Source of the DNA: Haliclystus octoradiatus | Taxonomy: Eukaryota; Cnidaria; Staurozoa; Stauromedusae; Haliclystidae | NCBI GenBank assembly: GCA_916610825.1 | Contig: OU744453.1 | Location: 11,055,826-11,119,825, forward strand | Length of the DNA stretch: 64,000 nt | Direction: 5' to 3' | Shown: one piece after another, positions 1 through 12,077 of the stretch | Layout: every line of letters starts with the position of its first letter | Numbering within the stretch: position 1 is the stretch's first letter | The notes under the pieces: model-generated | The model's database searches: none | Told to the model about the DNA's origin: nothing | Seen by the model: only the letters and a program-made list of their open reading frames with translations | Position numbers and translations under genes: made by a program

Positions 1-1495
1 TCTAGACACTTGGCAAGATGTCTAGACGCCTATTGTCTGAAAAATGTCTGGCTTTTCGTCGAGACGTCTGGTTTTCTGTCTAGACGTCTTTTGTCTGAAA
101 ATTGTCTGGTTTTTCGTCTAGACACTAGGCAAGCTGTCTAGACGCTTATTGTGTGAAAATTGTTTGGTTTTACTTCTATACGACTGGTTTTCTGTCTAGA
201 CGTCTGGCAAGCTGTCTAGACGTCTTTTGTCTGAAAATTGTCTGGTTTTTCGTCTAGACCTCTGGCAAGCTGTCTAGACATCTTTTGTCTGAAAATTGTC
301 TGGTTTTTCGACAAGACACTTGGAAAGCTATCTAGACACCTATTGTCTGAAAATTTCTGGTTTTTCGTCTAGACGTCTGGTTTTTCGTCTAGACACTTGG
401 CAAGCTGTCTAGACGCCTATTGTCTGAAAATTATCTGGTTTTTCGTCTAAGTGTCTGGTTTTCTGTCTAGAAGTCTGGCAAAATGTCTAGACGCCTATTG
501 TTTGAAAATTGTCTGGTTTTTCGTCTAGACGTCTGGTTTTCTGTGTAGACGTCTGGCAAGCTGTCTAGACACCTATTGTTTGAAAACTGTCTGCATTTCC
601 GTCTGGACGTCTGGTTTTCTGTCTAAACGTCTGGTTTTCATTCTAGACGTATGGTTTTCTGTCAGGACGCCTATTGTTTGAAAACTGTCTGCTTTTCTGT
701 CTGGACGTCTGGTTTTCCGACGTCTGGGTTCTCGTCTAGACACTTGGCAAGCTGTCTAGACGCCTATTGTCTAAAAAATGTCTGGCTTTTTGTCTAGACG
801 TATGGTTTTCTGTCTAGACGTCTGGCAAGCTGTCTAGACGTCTTTTGTCTGAAAATTGTCTGGTTTTTCGTCTAGACGTCTGGTTTTCTGTCTAGACGTC
901 TAGGTTTCTGTCTAGACGTCTGGCACAGCTGTCTAGACACCTATTGTCTGAAAATTGTCGTGTTTTTTGTCTAGACGTCTGGCAAGCTGTCTAGACGCCT
1001 ATTGTCTGAAAATTGTCTGGTTTTCCTTGTATACGTCTTGTTTTCAGTCTAGACGTCTGGAAACCTGTCTAGACTCCTATTGTCTGAAAATTGTCTGGTT
1101 TTTCGTCTAGACGTCTGGCAAGCTGTCTAGACGTCTTTTGTCTGAAAATTGTCTGGTTTTTCGACAAGACAATTGGCAAGCTGTCTAGACGCCTATTGTC
1201 TGAAAATTTCTGATTTTTCGTCTAGACGTCTGGTTTCTCGTCTAGACACTAGGCAAGCTGTGTAGACGCCTGTTGTCTGAAAAAAGTCTGGCTTTTGGTC
1301 CAGACGTCTGGTTTTCTGTCTAGACACCTTTTGTCTGAAAATTGTCGTGTGTTTTGTCTAGACGTCTGGCAAGCTGTCTAGACGCCTATTTTCTGAAAAT
1401 TGTCTGGTTTTCCTTGTATACGTCTTGTTTTCAGTCTAGACGTCTGGATACCTGTCTAGACGCCTATTGTCTGAAAATTGTCTGGTTTTTCGTCT
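1..1495 (+). repeat. 1.5-kb block, copy 1
   Basis: This block recurs at 7,297, 12,097 and 17,566. An internal landmark CCGACGTCTGGG lies exactly 716 bp after the block start in all four copies (717, 8,013, 12,813, 18,282). Another landmark, CGTCTGGATACC, is at 1,441 here and 19,006 in copy 4, the same 17,565-bp offset as the block start, so there is no net length change. Similarity to copy 3 runs further, to about 1,630. The window edge cuts this copy, so it may start further left. Confidence 0.88.
820..897 (+). repeat. Representative 78-bp satellite unit (left sense)
   Basis: This unit reads module A (20 nt, GTCTGGCAAGCTGTCTAGAC), then an 18-nt linker variant beginning GTCTTTTGTCTGAAAATT, then a 20-nt T-tract module ending in GTCTAGAC, then module C (GTCTGGTTTTCTGTCTAGAC): 20+18+20+20 = 78. 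Dropping one 20-nt module gives the 58-bp form that alternates with it. The word GTCT recurs eight times in the unit, at spacings of 7 to 12 nt. It carries TCTAGA (XbaI) and GACGTC (AatII) sites, which should recur throughout both arrays. Confidence 0.93.
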
Positions 1496-2361
1496 AAACG
1501 TCTTGTTTTCTGTCTAGGAGTCTGGCAAGCTGTCTGGACGGCAAAGGTCTGAAAATTGTCTGTTTTTCGTGTAGAAGTCTTGTTTTCTGTGTAGACGTCT
1601 GGCAAGCTGTCTAGACGCCTATTGTTTGAAAACTCTCTGCTTTTCTATCTGGATGTCTGGTTTTCTGTCTAGACGTCTGGCAAGCTGTCTAAGCGTCTTT
1701 TGTCTGAAAATTGTCTGGTTTTTCGTCTAGACGTCTGGTTTTCTGTCTAGACGCCTATTGTCTGAAAAATGTCTGGCTTTTCGTCTAGACACTTGGCAAG
1801 CTGTCTAGAAGCCTATTGTCTGAAAATTGTCTGGTTTTCCTTGTATACGTCTTGTTTTCAGTCTAGACGTCTGGAAACCTGTCTAGACGCCTATTGTCTG
1901 AAAATTGTCTGGTTTTTTGTCTAGACGTCTGGTCTTTCCTGTAGACGTCTGGCAAGCTGTCTAGACGCCTATTGTCTGAAAATTGTCTGGTTTTCGTCTA
2001 GAAGTCTTGTTTTCTGTCTAGACGTCTGGCTAGCTGTCTAGACGCTTATTGTCTGAAAATTGTCTGGTTTTCCGTCTATACGTCTGGTTTTCTTCCTAGA
2101 CGTCCGGCAAGCTGTCTAGACGCCTATTGTTTGAAAACTCTCTGCTTTTCTGTCTGGATGTCTGGTTTTCTGTCTAGAAGTCTGGAAAGCTGTCTAGACG
2201 CCTATTGTTTGAAAATTGTCTGGTTTTTCCTCTAGACGTCTGGTTTTCTGTCTAGACGTCTGGCAAGCTGTCTAGACGTCTATTGTTTGAAAACTGTCTG
2301 GTTTTCCATCTGGACGTCTTGTTTTCCGTCTAAACGTCTGGTTTTCTGTCTAGACGTATGG

Positions 2362-2490
2362 TGTTTTGTCAAGACTTTTGTTTAGCTGTATAAATGGTAT
2401 TGTCTGAAAACTGTCTGGTTTTCCGTCAAGACGTATGGTTTCCTGTCAAGACGTTTGCTTAGCTGTATACACGACTATTATCTGAAAACT
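2362..2490 (+). repeat. Diverged marker modules: GTATAAATG type followed by GTATACACG type
   Basis: A module related to A has diverged to contain TTTAGCTGTATAAATGG (from 2,380), followed about 78 bp later by a sister with TTAGCTGTATACACGAC. The pair recurs in the left array with the first module at 4,360, 4,845, 5,117, 14,534 and 15,019. Neither form was seen on either strand of the right array. The TATAAAT string resembles a TATA box, but nothing else suggests a promoter. Confidence 0.75.
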
Positions 2491-3239
2491 GTCTGGTTTT
2501 TAGTCTAGACGTCTGGTTTCTCGTCTAGACACTTGGCAAGCTGTCTAGACGCCTATTGTCTGAAAAATGTCTGGCTTTTCGTCGAGACGTCTGGATTTCT
2601 GTCTAGACGTCTTTTGTCTGAAAATTGTCTGGTTTTTCGCCTTGACGTCTGGCATACTGTCTAGACGTCTTTTTTCTGAAAATTTTCTGGTTTTTCGACA
2701 AGACACTTGGCAAGCTGTCTAGACGCCTATTGTCTGAAAATTTCTGGTTTTTCGTCTAGACGTCTGGTTTCTCGTCTAGACACTTGGCAAGCTGTCTAGA
2801 CGCCTATTGTCTGAAAAATGTCTGGCTTTTCGTCGAGACGTCTGGTTTTCTGTCTAGACGTCTTTTGTCTGAAAATTGTCTGGTTTTTCGACAAGACACT
2901 TGGCAAGCTGTTTAGACGCCTATTGTCTGAATATTTCTGGTTTTTCGTCTAGACGTCTGGTTTCTCGTCTAGACACTTGGCAAGCTGTCTAGACGCCTAT
3001 TGTCTGAAAATTATCTGGTTTTTCGTCTAAATGTCTGGTTTTCTGTCTAGAAGTCTGGCAAGCTGTCTAGACGCCTATTGTTTGAAAATTGTCTGGTTTT
3101 CTGTCTAGACGTCTAGGTTTCTGTCTAGACGTCTGGCAAGCTGTCTAGACACCTATTGTTTGAAAACTGTCTGCATTTCCGTCTGGACGTCTGGTTTTCT
3201 GTCTAAACGTCTGGTTTTCATTCTAGACGTATGGTTTTC

Positions 3240-3275
3240 TGTCAGGACGTTTGTTTAGCTGTATACATGCCTATT
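3240..3275 (+). repeat. Diverged marker module GTATACATG type
   Basis: The sequence GTTTAGCTGTATACATGCC starts at 3,253 and recurs at 3,719, 5,603, 13,815, 15,505 and 19,478, always preceded by GTCAGGACGTTT. It aligns without gaps to module A plus the start of the linker, with seven substitutions in 28 nt, so it is a mutated module and not foreign DNA. It occurs only left of the gap. Confidence 0.75.
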
Positions 3276-3489
3276 GTCTGAAAACTGTCTGGTTTTCCCT
3301 CTAGACATTTGGCAACCTGTCTAGACGCCTATTGTCTGAAAACTGTCTGGTTTTCAGTCTAGACACTTGGCAAGCTGTCTAGACTCCTATTGTCTAAAAA
3401 TTGTCTGGTTTTCCGTCTATACGTCTGGTTTTATGTCTAGACGTCTGGGAAGCTGTCTAGACGCCTATTGTCTGACAATTGTCTGGTTT

Positions 3490-6400
3490 TCGTCTAAACG
3501 TCTTGTTTTCTGTCTAGGAGTCTGGCAAGCTGTCTGGACGGCAAAGGTCTGAAAATTGTCTGTTTTTCGTGTAGAAGTCTTGTTTTCTGTGTAGACGTCT
3601 GGCAAGCTGTCTAGACGCCTATTGTTTGAAAACTGACTGCTTTTCCGTCTGGACGTCTGGTTTTCTGTCTAAACGTCTGGTTTTCATTCTAGACGTATGG
3701 TTTTCTGTCAGGACGTTTGTTTAGCTGTATACATGCCTATTGTCTGAAAACTGTCTGGTTTTCCGTCTAGACACTTGGCAAGCTGGTTAGACGCCTAATG
3801 TCTGAAAACTGTCTGGTTTTCCGTCTAGACACTTGGCAAGCTGTTTAGACGCCTAATGTCTGTAAACTGTCTGGTTTTCCGTCTAGACACTTGGCAACCT
3901 GTCTAGACGCCTATTGTCTGAAAACTGTCTGGTTTTCAGTCTAGACACTTGGCAAGCTGTCTAGACTCCTATTGTCTGAAAATTGTCTGGTTTTCCGTCT
4001 ATACGTCTGGTTTTCTGTCTAGACGTCTGGCAAGCTGTCTAGACGCCTATTGTCTGAAAATTGTCTGGTTTTCGTCTAGAAGTCTGGTTTTCTGTCTAGA
4101 CGTCTGGCTAGCTGTCTAGACGCTTATTGTCTGAAAATTGTCTGGTTTTCCGTCTATACGTCTGGTTTTCTTCCTAGACGTCTGGCAAGCTGTCTAGACG
4201 CCTATTGTTTGAAAACTCTCTGCTTTTCTGTCTGGATGTCTGGTTTTCTGTCTAGAAGTCTGGAAAGCTGTCTAGACGTCTATTGTTTGAAAACTGTCTG
4301 GTTTTCCGTCTAAACGTCTGGTTTTCTGTCTGAACGTATGGTTTTTTGTCAAGACTTTTGTTTAGCTGTATAAATGGTATTGTCTGAAAACTGTCTGGTT
4401 TTCCGTCAAGACGTATGGTTTCCTGTCAAGACGTTTGCTTAGCTGTATACACGACTATTAACTGAAAACTGTCTGGTTTTCAGTCTAGACGTCAGGTTTT
4501 TCGTCTAGACAGTTGGCGAGCTGTTTAGACGCCTATTGTTTGAAATTTATCTGGTTTTTCGTCTAAATGTCTGGTTTTCTGTCTAGAAGTCTGGCAAGCT
4601 GTCTAGACGCCTATTGTATGAAAATTTCTGGTTTTTCGTCTAGACGTCTGGTTTCTCGTCTAGACACTTGGCAAGCTGTTTAGACGTCTTTTGTCTGAAA
4701 ATTGTCTGGTTTTTCGACAAGACACTTGGCAAGCTGTCCAGACGCCTATTGTCTGAAAATTTCTGGTTTTTCGTCTGGACGTCTTGTTTTCTGTCTAAAC
4801 GTCTGGTTTTCTGTCTAGATGTATGGTTTTTTGTCAAGACTTTTGTTTAGCTGTATAAATGGTATTGTCTGAAAACTGTCTGGTTTTCCGTCAAGACGTA
4901 TGGTTTCCTGTCAAGACGTTTGCTTAGCTGTATACACGACTATTATCTGAAAACTGTCTGGTTTTCCGTCTAGACGTCAGGTTTTTCGTCTAGACACTTG
5001 GCAAGCTGTTTAGACGTCTTTTGTCTGAAAATTTCTGGTTTTTCGTCTGGACGTCTTGTTTTCCGTCTAAACGTCTGGTTTTCTGTCTAGATGTATGGTT
5101 TTTTGTCAAGACTTTTGTTTAGCTGTATAAATGGTATTGTCTGAAAACTGTCTGGTTTTCCGTCAAGACGTATGGTTTCCTGTCAAGACGTTTGCTTAGC
5201 TGTATACACGACTATTATCTGAAAACTGTCTGGTTTTCCGTCTAGACGTCAGGTTTTTCGTCTAGACACTTGGCAAGCTGTTTAGACGTCTTTTGTCTGA
5301 AAATTGTCTGGTTTTTCGACAAGACACTTGGCAAGCTGTCCAGACGCCTATTGTCTGAAAATTTCTGGTTTTTCGTCTAGACGTCTGGTTTCTCGTCTAG
5401 ACACTTGGCAAGCTGTCTAGACGCCTATTGTCTGAAAATTGTCTGGTTTTTCATCTAAACGTCTGGTTTTCTGTCTTGAAGTCTGGCAAGCTGTCAAGAC
5501 GCCTATTGTTTGAAAACTGACTGCTTTTCCGTCTGGACGTCTGGTTTTCTGTCTAAACGTCTGGTTTTCATTCTAGACGTATGGTTTTCTGTCAGGACGT
5601 TTGTTTAGCTGTATACATGCCTATTGTCTGAAAACTGTCTGGTTTTCCGTCTAGACACTTGGCAAGCTGGTTAGACGCCTAATGTCTGAAAACTGTCTGG
5701 TTTTCCGTCTAGACACTTGGCAAGCTGTTTAGACGCCTAATGTCTGAAAACTGTCTGGTTTTCCGTCTAGACACTTGGCAACCTGTCTAGACGCCTATTG
5801 CCTGAAAACTGTCTGGTTTTCAGTCTAGACACTTGGCAAGCTGTCTAGACTCCTATTGTCTGAAAATTGTCTGGTTTTCCGTCTATACGTCTGGTTTTCC
5901 GTCTATACGTCTGGTTTTCTGTCTAGACGTCTGGCAAGCTGTCTAGACGCTTATTGTCTGACAATTGTCTGTTTTTCGTCTAGAAGTCTTGTTTTCTGTC
6001 TAGACGTCTGGCTAGCTGTCTAGACGCTAATGGTCTGAAAATTGTCTGGTTTTCCGTCTATACGTCTGGTTTTCTTCCTAGACGTCCGGCAAGCTGTCTA
6101 GACGCCTATTGTTTGAAAACTCTCTGCTTTTCTATCTGGATGTCTGGTTTTCTGTCTAGACGTCTGGCAAGCTGTCTAGGCGTCTTTTGTCTGAAAATTG
6201 TCTGGTTTTTCGTCTAGACGTCTGGTTTTCTGTCTAGACGCCTATTGTCTGAAAAATGTCTGGCTTTTCGTCTAGACACTTGGCAAGCTGTCTAGAAGCC
6301 TATTGTCTGAAAATTGTCTGGTTTTCCTTGTATACGTCTTGTTTTCAGTCTAGACGTCTGGAAACCTGTCTAGACGCCTATTGTCTGAAAATTGTCTGGT

Positions 6401-8080
6401 TTTTTGTCTAGACGTCTGGTCTTTCCTGTAGACGTCTGGCAAGCTGTCTAGACGCCTATTGTCTGAAAATTGTCTGGTTTTCCATGTATACGTCTTGTTT
6501 TCAGTCTAGACGTCTGGAAACCTGTCTAGACGCCTATTGTCTAGAAGTCTGGCAAAATGTCTAGACGCCTATTGTTTGAAAATTGTCTGGTTTTTCGTGT
6601 AGACGTCTGGTTTTCTGTCTAGACGTCTGGCACAGCTGTCTAGACACCTATTGTCTGAAAATTGTCTGGTTTTCCTTGTATACGTCTTGTTTTCAGTCTA
6701 GACGTCTGGAAACCTGTCTAGACTCCTATTGTCTGAAAATTGGCTGGTTTTTCGTCTAGACGTCTGGCAAGCTGTCTAGACGTCTTTTGTCTGAAAATTG
6801 TCTGGTTTTTCGACAAGACACTTGGCAAGCTGTCTAGACGCCTATTGTCTGAAAATTTCTGATTTTTCGTCTAGACGTCTGGTTTCTCGTCTAGACACTA
6901 GGCAAGCTGTGTAGACGCCTGTTGTCTGAAAAAAGTCTGGCTTTTGGTCCAGACGTCTGGTTTTCTGTCTAGACACCTTTTGTCTGAAAATTGTCGTGTG
7001 TTTTGTCTAGACGTCTGGTCTTTCCTCTAGACGTCTGGCAAGCTGTCTAGACGCCTATTTTCTGAAAATTGTCTGGTTTTCCTTGTATACGTCTTGTTTT
7101 CAGTCTAGACGTCTGGATACCTGTCTAGACGCCTATTGTCTGAAAATTGTCTGGTTTTTCGTCTACACTTCTGGCAAGCTGTCTAGACGTCTTTTGACTG
7201 AAAATTGGCTGGTTTTTCGACAAGACACTTGGCAAGCTGTCTAGACGCCTATTGTCTGAAAATTTCTGGTTTTTTGTCTAGACGTATGGTTTCTCGTCTA
7301 GACACTTGGCAAGATGTCTAGACGCCTATTGTCTGAAAAATGTCTGGCTTTTCGTCGAGACGTCTGCTTTTCTGTCTAGACGTCTTTTGTCTGAAAATTG
7401 TCTGGTTTTTCGTCTAGACACTAGGCAAGCTGTCTAGACGCTTATTGTGTGAAAATTGTTTGGTTTTACTTCTATACGACTGGTTTTCTGTCTAGACGTC
7501 TGGCAAGCTGTCTAGACGTCTTTTGTCTGAAAATTGTCTGGTTTTTCGTCTAGACCTCTGGCAAGCTGTCTAGACATCTTTTGTCTGAAAATTGTCTGGT
7601 TTTTCGACAAGACACTTGGAAAGCTATCTAGACACCTATTGTCTGAAAATTTCTGGTTTTTCGTCTAGACGTCTGGTTTTTCGTCTAGACACTTGGCAAG
7701 CTGTCTAGACGCCTATTGTCTGAAAATTATCTGGTTTTTCGTCTAAGTGTCTGGTTTTCTGTCTAGAAGTCTGGCAAAATGTCTAGACGCCTATTGTTTG
7801 AAAATTGTCTGGTTTTTCGTCTAGACGTCTGGTTTTCTGTGTAGACGTCTGGCAAGCTGTCTAGACACCTATTGTTTGAAAACTGTCTGCATTTCCGTCT
7901 GGACGTCTGGTTTTCTGTCTAAACGTCTGGTTTTCATTCTAGACGTATGGTTTTCTGTCAGGACGCCTATTGTTTGAAAACTGTCTGCTTTTCTGTCTGG
8001 ACGTCTGGTTTTCCGACGTCTGGGTTCTCGTCTAGACACTTGGCAAGCTGTCTAGACGCCTATTGTCTAAAAAATGTCTG
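3490..8080 (+). repeat. Long intra-array duplication, left copy (partner 13,586-18,349)
   Basis: Shared landmarks place this segment about 10 kb before a near copy: GGACGGCAAAGG at 3,536/13,632, GTATACATG modules at 3,719/13,815 and 5,603/15,505, GTATAAATG modules at 4,360/14,534 and 4,845/15,019, and CCGACGTCTGGG at 8,013/18,282. The offset changes stepwise: 10,096, 10,174, 9,902, 9,823, then 10,269. The first step is one 78-bp unit missing here near 4,275. The second is a 272-bp tandem duplication present only here. The last is about 446 bp missing here near 6,600. Confidence 0.85.
4846..5117 (+). repeat. 272-bp local tandem duplication (approximate limits)
   Basis: The GTATAAATG marker module occurs at 4,845 and again at 5,117, 272 bp apart, with the surrounding GTCTGGACGTCTTG context repeated. 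The equivalent place in the long duplicate (around 15,019) has only one. The length equals two 58-bp plus two 78-bp units. Exact breakpoints cannot be placed within the homologous sequence. Confidence 0.8.
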
Positions 8081-8632
8081 GTTTTCTGTCTAGACGTCTA
8101 GGTTTCTGTCTAGACGTCTGGCACAGCTGTCTAGACGCCTATTGTCTGAAAATTGTCTGGTTTTCCTTGTATACGTCTTGTTTTCAGTCTAGACGTCTGG
8201 AAACCTGTCTAGACTCCTATTGTCTGAAAATTGTCTGGTTTTTCGTCTAGACGTCTGGCAAGCTGTCTAGACGTCTTTTGTCTGAAAATTGTCTGGTTTT
8301 TCGACAAGACAATTGGCAAGCTGTCTAGACGCCTATTGTCTGAAAATTTCTGATTTTTCGTCTAGACGTCTGGTTTCTCGTCTAGACACTAGGCAAGCTG
8401 TGTAGACGCCTGTTGTCTGAAAAAAGTCTGGCTTTTGGTCCAGACGTCTGGTTTTCTGTCTAGACACCTTTTGTCTGAAAATTGTCGTGTGTTTTGTCTA
8501 GACGTCTGGCAAGCTGTCTAGACGCCTATTTTCTGAAAATTGTCTGGTTTTCCTTGTATACGTCTTGTTTTCAGTCTAGACGTCTGGATACCTGTCTAGA
8601 CGCCTATTGTCTGAAAATTGTCTGGTTTTTCG
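7297..8632 (+). repeat. 1.5-kb block, copy 2 (internally deleted)
   Basis: The first ~780 bp align to copy 1 at an offset of 7,296. The offset then falls to 7,198 at the TAGGTTTCTG landmark (901 versus 8,099) and to 7,140 at GGACGGCAAAGG (1,536 versus 8,676). The two steps are 98 bp and 58 bp. Both are sums of the basic lengths (78+20 and 58), as expected from unequal exchange in register with the modules. Confidence 0.86.
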
Positions 8633-8633
8633 T

Positions 8634-10355
8634 CTAAACGTCTTGTTTTCTGTCTAGGAGTCTGGCAAGCTGTCTGGACGGCAAAGGTCTGAAAATTGTC
8701 TGTTTTTCGTGTAGAAGTCTTGTTTTCTGTGTAGACGTCTGGCAAGCTGTCTAGACGCCTATTGTTTGAAAACTCTCTGCTTTTCTATCTGGATGTCTGG
8801 TTTTCTGTCTAGACGTCTGGCAAGCTGTCTAGGCGTCTTTTGTCTGAAAATTGTCTGGTTTTTCGTCTAGACGTCTGGTTTTCTGTCTAGACGCCTATTG
8901 TCTGAAAAATGTCTGGCTTTTCGTCTAGACACTTGGCAAGCTGTCTAGAAGCCTATTGTCTGAAAATTGTCTGGTTTTCCTTGTATACGTCTTGTTTTCA
9001 GTCTAGACGTCTGGAAACCTGTCTAGACGCCTATTGTCTGAAAATTGTCTGGTTTTCTGTCTAGACGTCTGGTCTTTCCTGTAGACGTCTGGCAAGCTGT
9101 CTAGACGCCTATTGTCTGAAAATTGTCTGGTTTTCCTTGTATACGTCTTGTTTTCAGTCTAGACGTCTGGAAACCTGTCTAGACGCCTATTGTCTAGAAG
9201 TCTGGCAAAATGTCTAGACGCCTATTGTTTGAAAATTGTCTGGTTTTTCGTGTAGACGTCTGGTTTTCTGTGTAGACGTCTGGCAAGCTGTCTAGACACC
9301 TATTGTTTGAAAACTGTCTGCATTTCCGTCTGGACGTCTGGTTTTCTGTCTAAACGTCTGGTTTTCATTCTAGACGTATGGTTTTCTGTCAGGACGCCTA
9401 TTGTTTGAAAACTGTCTGCTTTTCTGTCTGGACGTCTGGTTTTCCGACGTCTGGGTTCTCGTCTAGACACTTGGCAAGCTGTCTAGACGCCTATTGTCTA
9501 AAAAATGTCTGGCTTTTTGTCTAGACGTCTGGTTTTCTGTCTAGACGTCTGGCAAGCTGTCTAGACGTCTTTTGTCTGAAAATTGTCTGGTTTTTCGTCT
9601 AGACGTCTGGTTTTCTGTCTAGACGTCTAGGTTTCTGTCTAGACGTCTGGCACAGCTGTCTAGACACCTATTGTCTGAAAATTGTCGTGTTTTTTGTCTA
9701 GACGTCTGGCAAGCTGTCTAGACGCCTATTGTCTGAAAATTGTCTGGTTTTCCTTGTATACGTCTTGTTTTCAGTCTAGACGTCTGGAAACCTGTCTAGA
9801 CTCCTATTGTCTGAAAATTGGCTGGTTTTTCGTCTAGACGTCTGGCAAGCTGTCTAGACGTCTTTTGTCTGAAAATTGTCTGGTGTTTCGACAAGACACT
9901 TGGCAAGCTATCTAGACGCCTATTGTCTGAAAATTTCTGATTTTTCGTCTAGACGTCTGGTTTCTCGTCTAGACACTAGGCAAGCTGTGTAGACGCCTGT
10001 TGTCTGAAAAAAGTCTGGCTTTTGGTCCAGACGTCTGGTTTTCTGTCTAGACACCTTTTGTCTGAAAATTGTCGTGTGTTTTGTCTAGACGTCTGGTCTT
10101 TCCTCTAGACGTCTGGCAAGCTGTCTAGACGCCTATTTTCTGAAAATTGTCTGGTTTTCCTTGTATACGTCTTGTTTTCAGTCTAGACGTCTGGATACCT
10201 GTCTAGACGCCTATTGTCTGAAAATTGTCTGGTTTTTCGTCTTCACTTCTGGCAAGCTGTCTAGACGTCTTTTGACTGAAAATTGGCTGGTTTTTCGACA
10301 AGACACTTGGCAAGCTGTCTAGACGCCTATTGTCTGAAAATTTCTGGTTTTTTGT
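8634..10355 (+). repeat. 1,722-bp higher-order repeat, copy 1
   Basis: Five landmarks recur at exactly 1,722 bp in the next unit: GGACGGCAAAGG 8,676/10,398, GTCTAGAAGTCTGGCAAAATG-type junction 9,191/10,913, CCGACGTCTGGG 9,444/11,166, GTCTTCACTTCTGG 10,239/11,961, and the unit junction itself. Similarity begins at about 8,634 (GTCTAAACG) and ends where copy 2 reaches GACGTATGG. The two copies differ by only a few visible substitutions, for example one in the T-run near 9,056 versus 10,778, so the duplication looks recent. Confidence 0.88.
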
Positions 10356-12077
10356 CTAAACGTCTTGTTTTCTGTCTAGGAGTCTGGCAAGCTGTCTGGA
10401 CGGCAAAGGTCTGAAAATTGTCTGTTTTTCGTGTAGAAGTCTTGTTTTCTGTGTAGACGTCTGGCAAGCTGTCTAGACGCCTATTGTTTGAAAACTCTCT
10501 GCTTTTCTATCTGGATGTCTGGTTTTCTGTCTAGACGTCTGGCAAGCTGTCTAGGCGTCTTTTGTCTGAAAATTGTCTGGTTTTTCGTCTAGACGTCTGG
10601 TTTTCTGTCTAGACGCCTATTGTCTGAAAAATGTCTGGCTTTTCGTCTAGACACTTGGCAAGCTGTCTAGAAGCCTATTGTCTGAAAATTGTCTGGTTTT
10701 CCTTGTATACGTCTTGTTTTCAGTCTAGACGTCTGGAAACCTGTCTAGACGCCTATTGTCTGAAAATTGTCTGGTTTTTTGTCTAGACGTCTGGTCTTCC
10801 CTGTAGACGTCTGGCAAGCTGTCTAGACGCCTATTGTCTGAAAATTGTCTGGTTTTCCTTGTATACGTCTTGTTTTCAGTCTAGACGTCTGGAAACCTGT
10901 CTAGACGCCTATTGTCTAGAAGTCTGGCAAAATGTCTAGACGCCTATTGTTTGAAAATTGTCTGGTTTTTCGTGTAGACGTCTGGTTTTCTGTGTAGACG
11001 TCTGGCAAGCTGTCTATACACCTATTGTTTGAAAACTGTCTGCATTTCCGTCTGGACGTCTGGTTTTCTGTCTAAACGTCTGGTTTTCATTCTAGACGTA
11101 TGGTTTTCTGTCAGGACGCCTATTGTTTGAAAACTGTCTGCTTTTCTGTCTGGACGTCTGGTTTTCCGACGTCTGGGTTCTCGTCTAGACACTTGGCAAG
11201 CTGTCTAGACGCCTATTGTCTAAAAAATGTCTGGCTTTTTGTCTAGACGTCTGGTTTTCTGTCTAGACGTCTGGCAAGCTGTCTAGACGTCTTTTGTCTG
11301 AAAATTGTCTGGTTTTTCGTCTAGACGTCTGGTTTTCTGTCTAGACGTCTAGGTTTCTGTCTAGACGTCTGGCACAGCTGTCTAGACACCTATTGTCTGA
11401 AAATTGTCGTGTTTTTTGTCTAGACGTCTGGCAAGCTGTCTAGACGCCTATTGTCTGAAAATTGTCTGGTTTTCCTTGTATACGTCTTGTTTTCAGTCTA
11501 GACGTCTGGAAACCTGTCTAGACTCCTATTGTCTGAAAATTGGCTGGTTTTTCGTCTAGACGTCTGGCAAGCTGTCTAGACGTCTTTTGTCTGAAAATTG
11601 TCTGGTTTTTCGACAAGACACTTGGCAAGCTATCTAGACGCCTATTGTCTGAAAATTTCTGATTTTTCGTCTAGACGTCTGGTTTCTCGTCTAGACACTA
11701 GGCAAGCTGTGTAGACGCCTGTTGTCTGAAAAAAGTCTGGCTTTTGGTCCAGACGTCTGGTTTTCTGTCTAGACACCTTTTGTCTGAAAATTGTCGTGTG
11801 TTTTGTCTAGACGTCTGGTCTTTCCTCTAGACGTCTGGCAAGCTGTCTAGACGCCTATTTTCTGAAAATTGTCTGGTTTTCCTTGTATACGTCTTGTTTT
11901 CAGTCTAGACGTCTGGATACCTGTCTAGACGCCTATTGTCTGAAAATTGTCTGGTTTTTCGTCTTCACTTCTGGCAAGCTGTCTAGACGTCTTTTGACTG
12001 AAAATTGGCTGGTTTTTCGACAAGACACTTGGCAAGCTGTCTAGACGCCTATTGTCTGAAAATTTCTGGTTTTTTGT
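10356..12077 (+). repeat. 1,722-bp higher-order repeat, copy 2
   Basis: Tandem partner of 8,634-10,355 in the same orientation, with all landmarks at a constant offset. It runs directly into the third copy of the 1.5-kb block at 12,097. Confidence 0.88.

Larger units (their letters stand above)
1496..3489 (+). repeat. Satellite mosaic between block copy 1 and the long duplication
   Basis: Up to about 1,993 this continues to match the region after 8,632 (offset 7,140). From about 1,993 to 2,480 it matches 4,071-4,460 and 14,167-14,630, including the GTATAAATG marker module at 2,380. The segment 3,240-3,490 matches 19,470-19,720, including the marker module at 3,253 and a CCCTCTAGACATTTGG variant shared only with that copy. 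It contains satellite modules only. Confidence 0.8.

Noticed and set aside
2380-2400. TATA-box promoter at the GTATAAATG modules
   Set aside because: The string arises from point changes in module A, and no gene or other promoter element lies nearby. Kept only as a low-interest observation.
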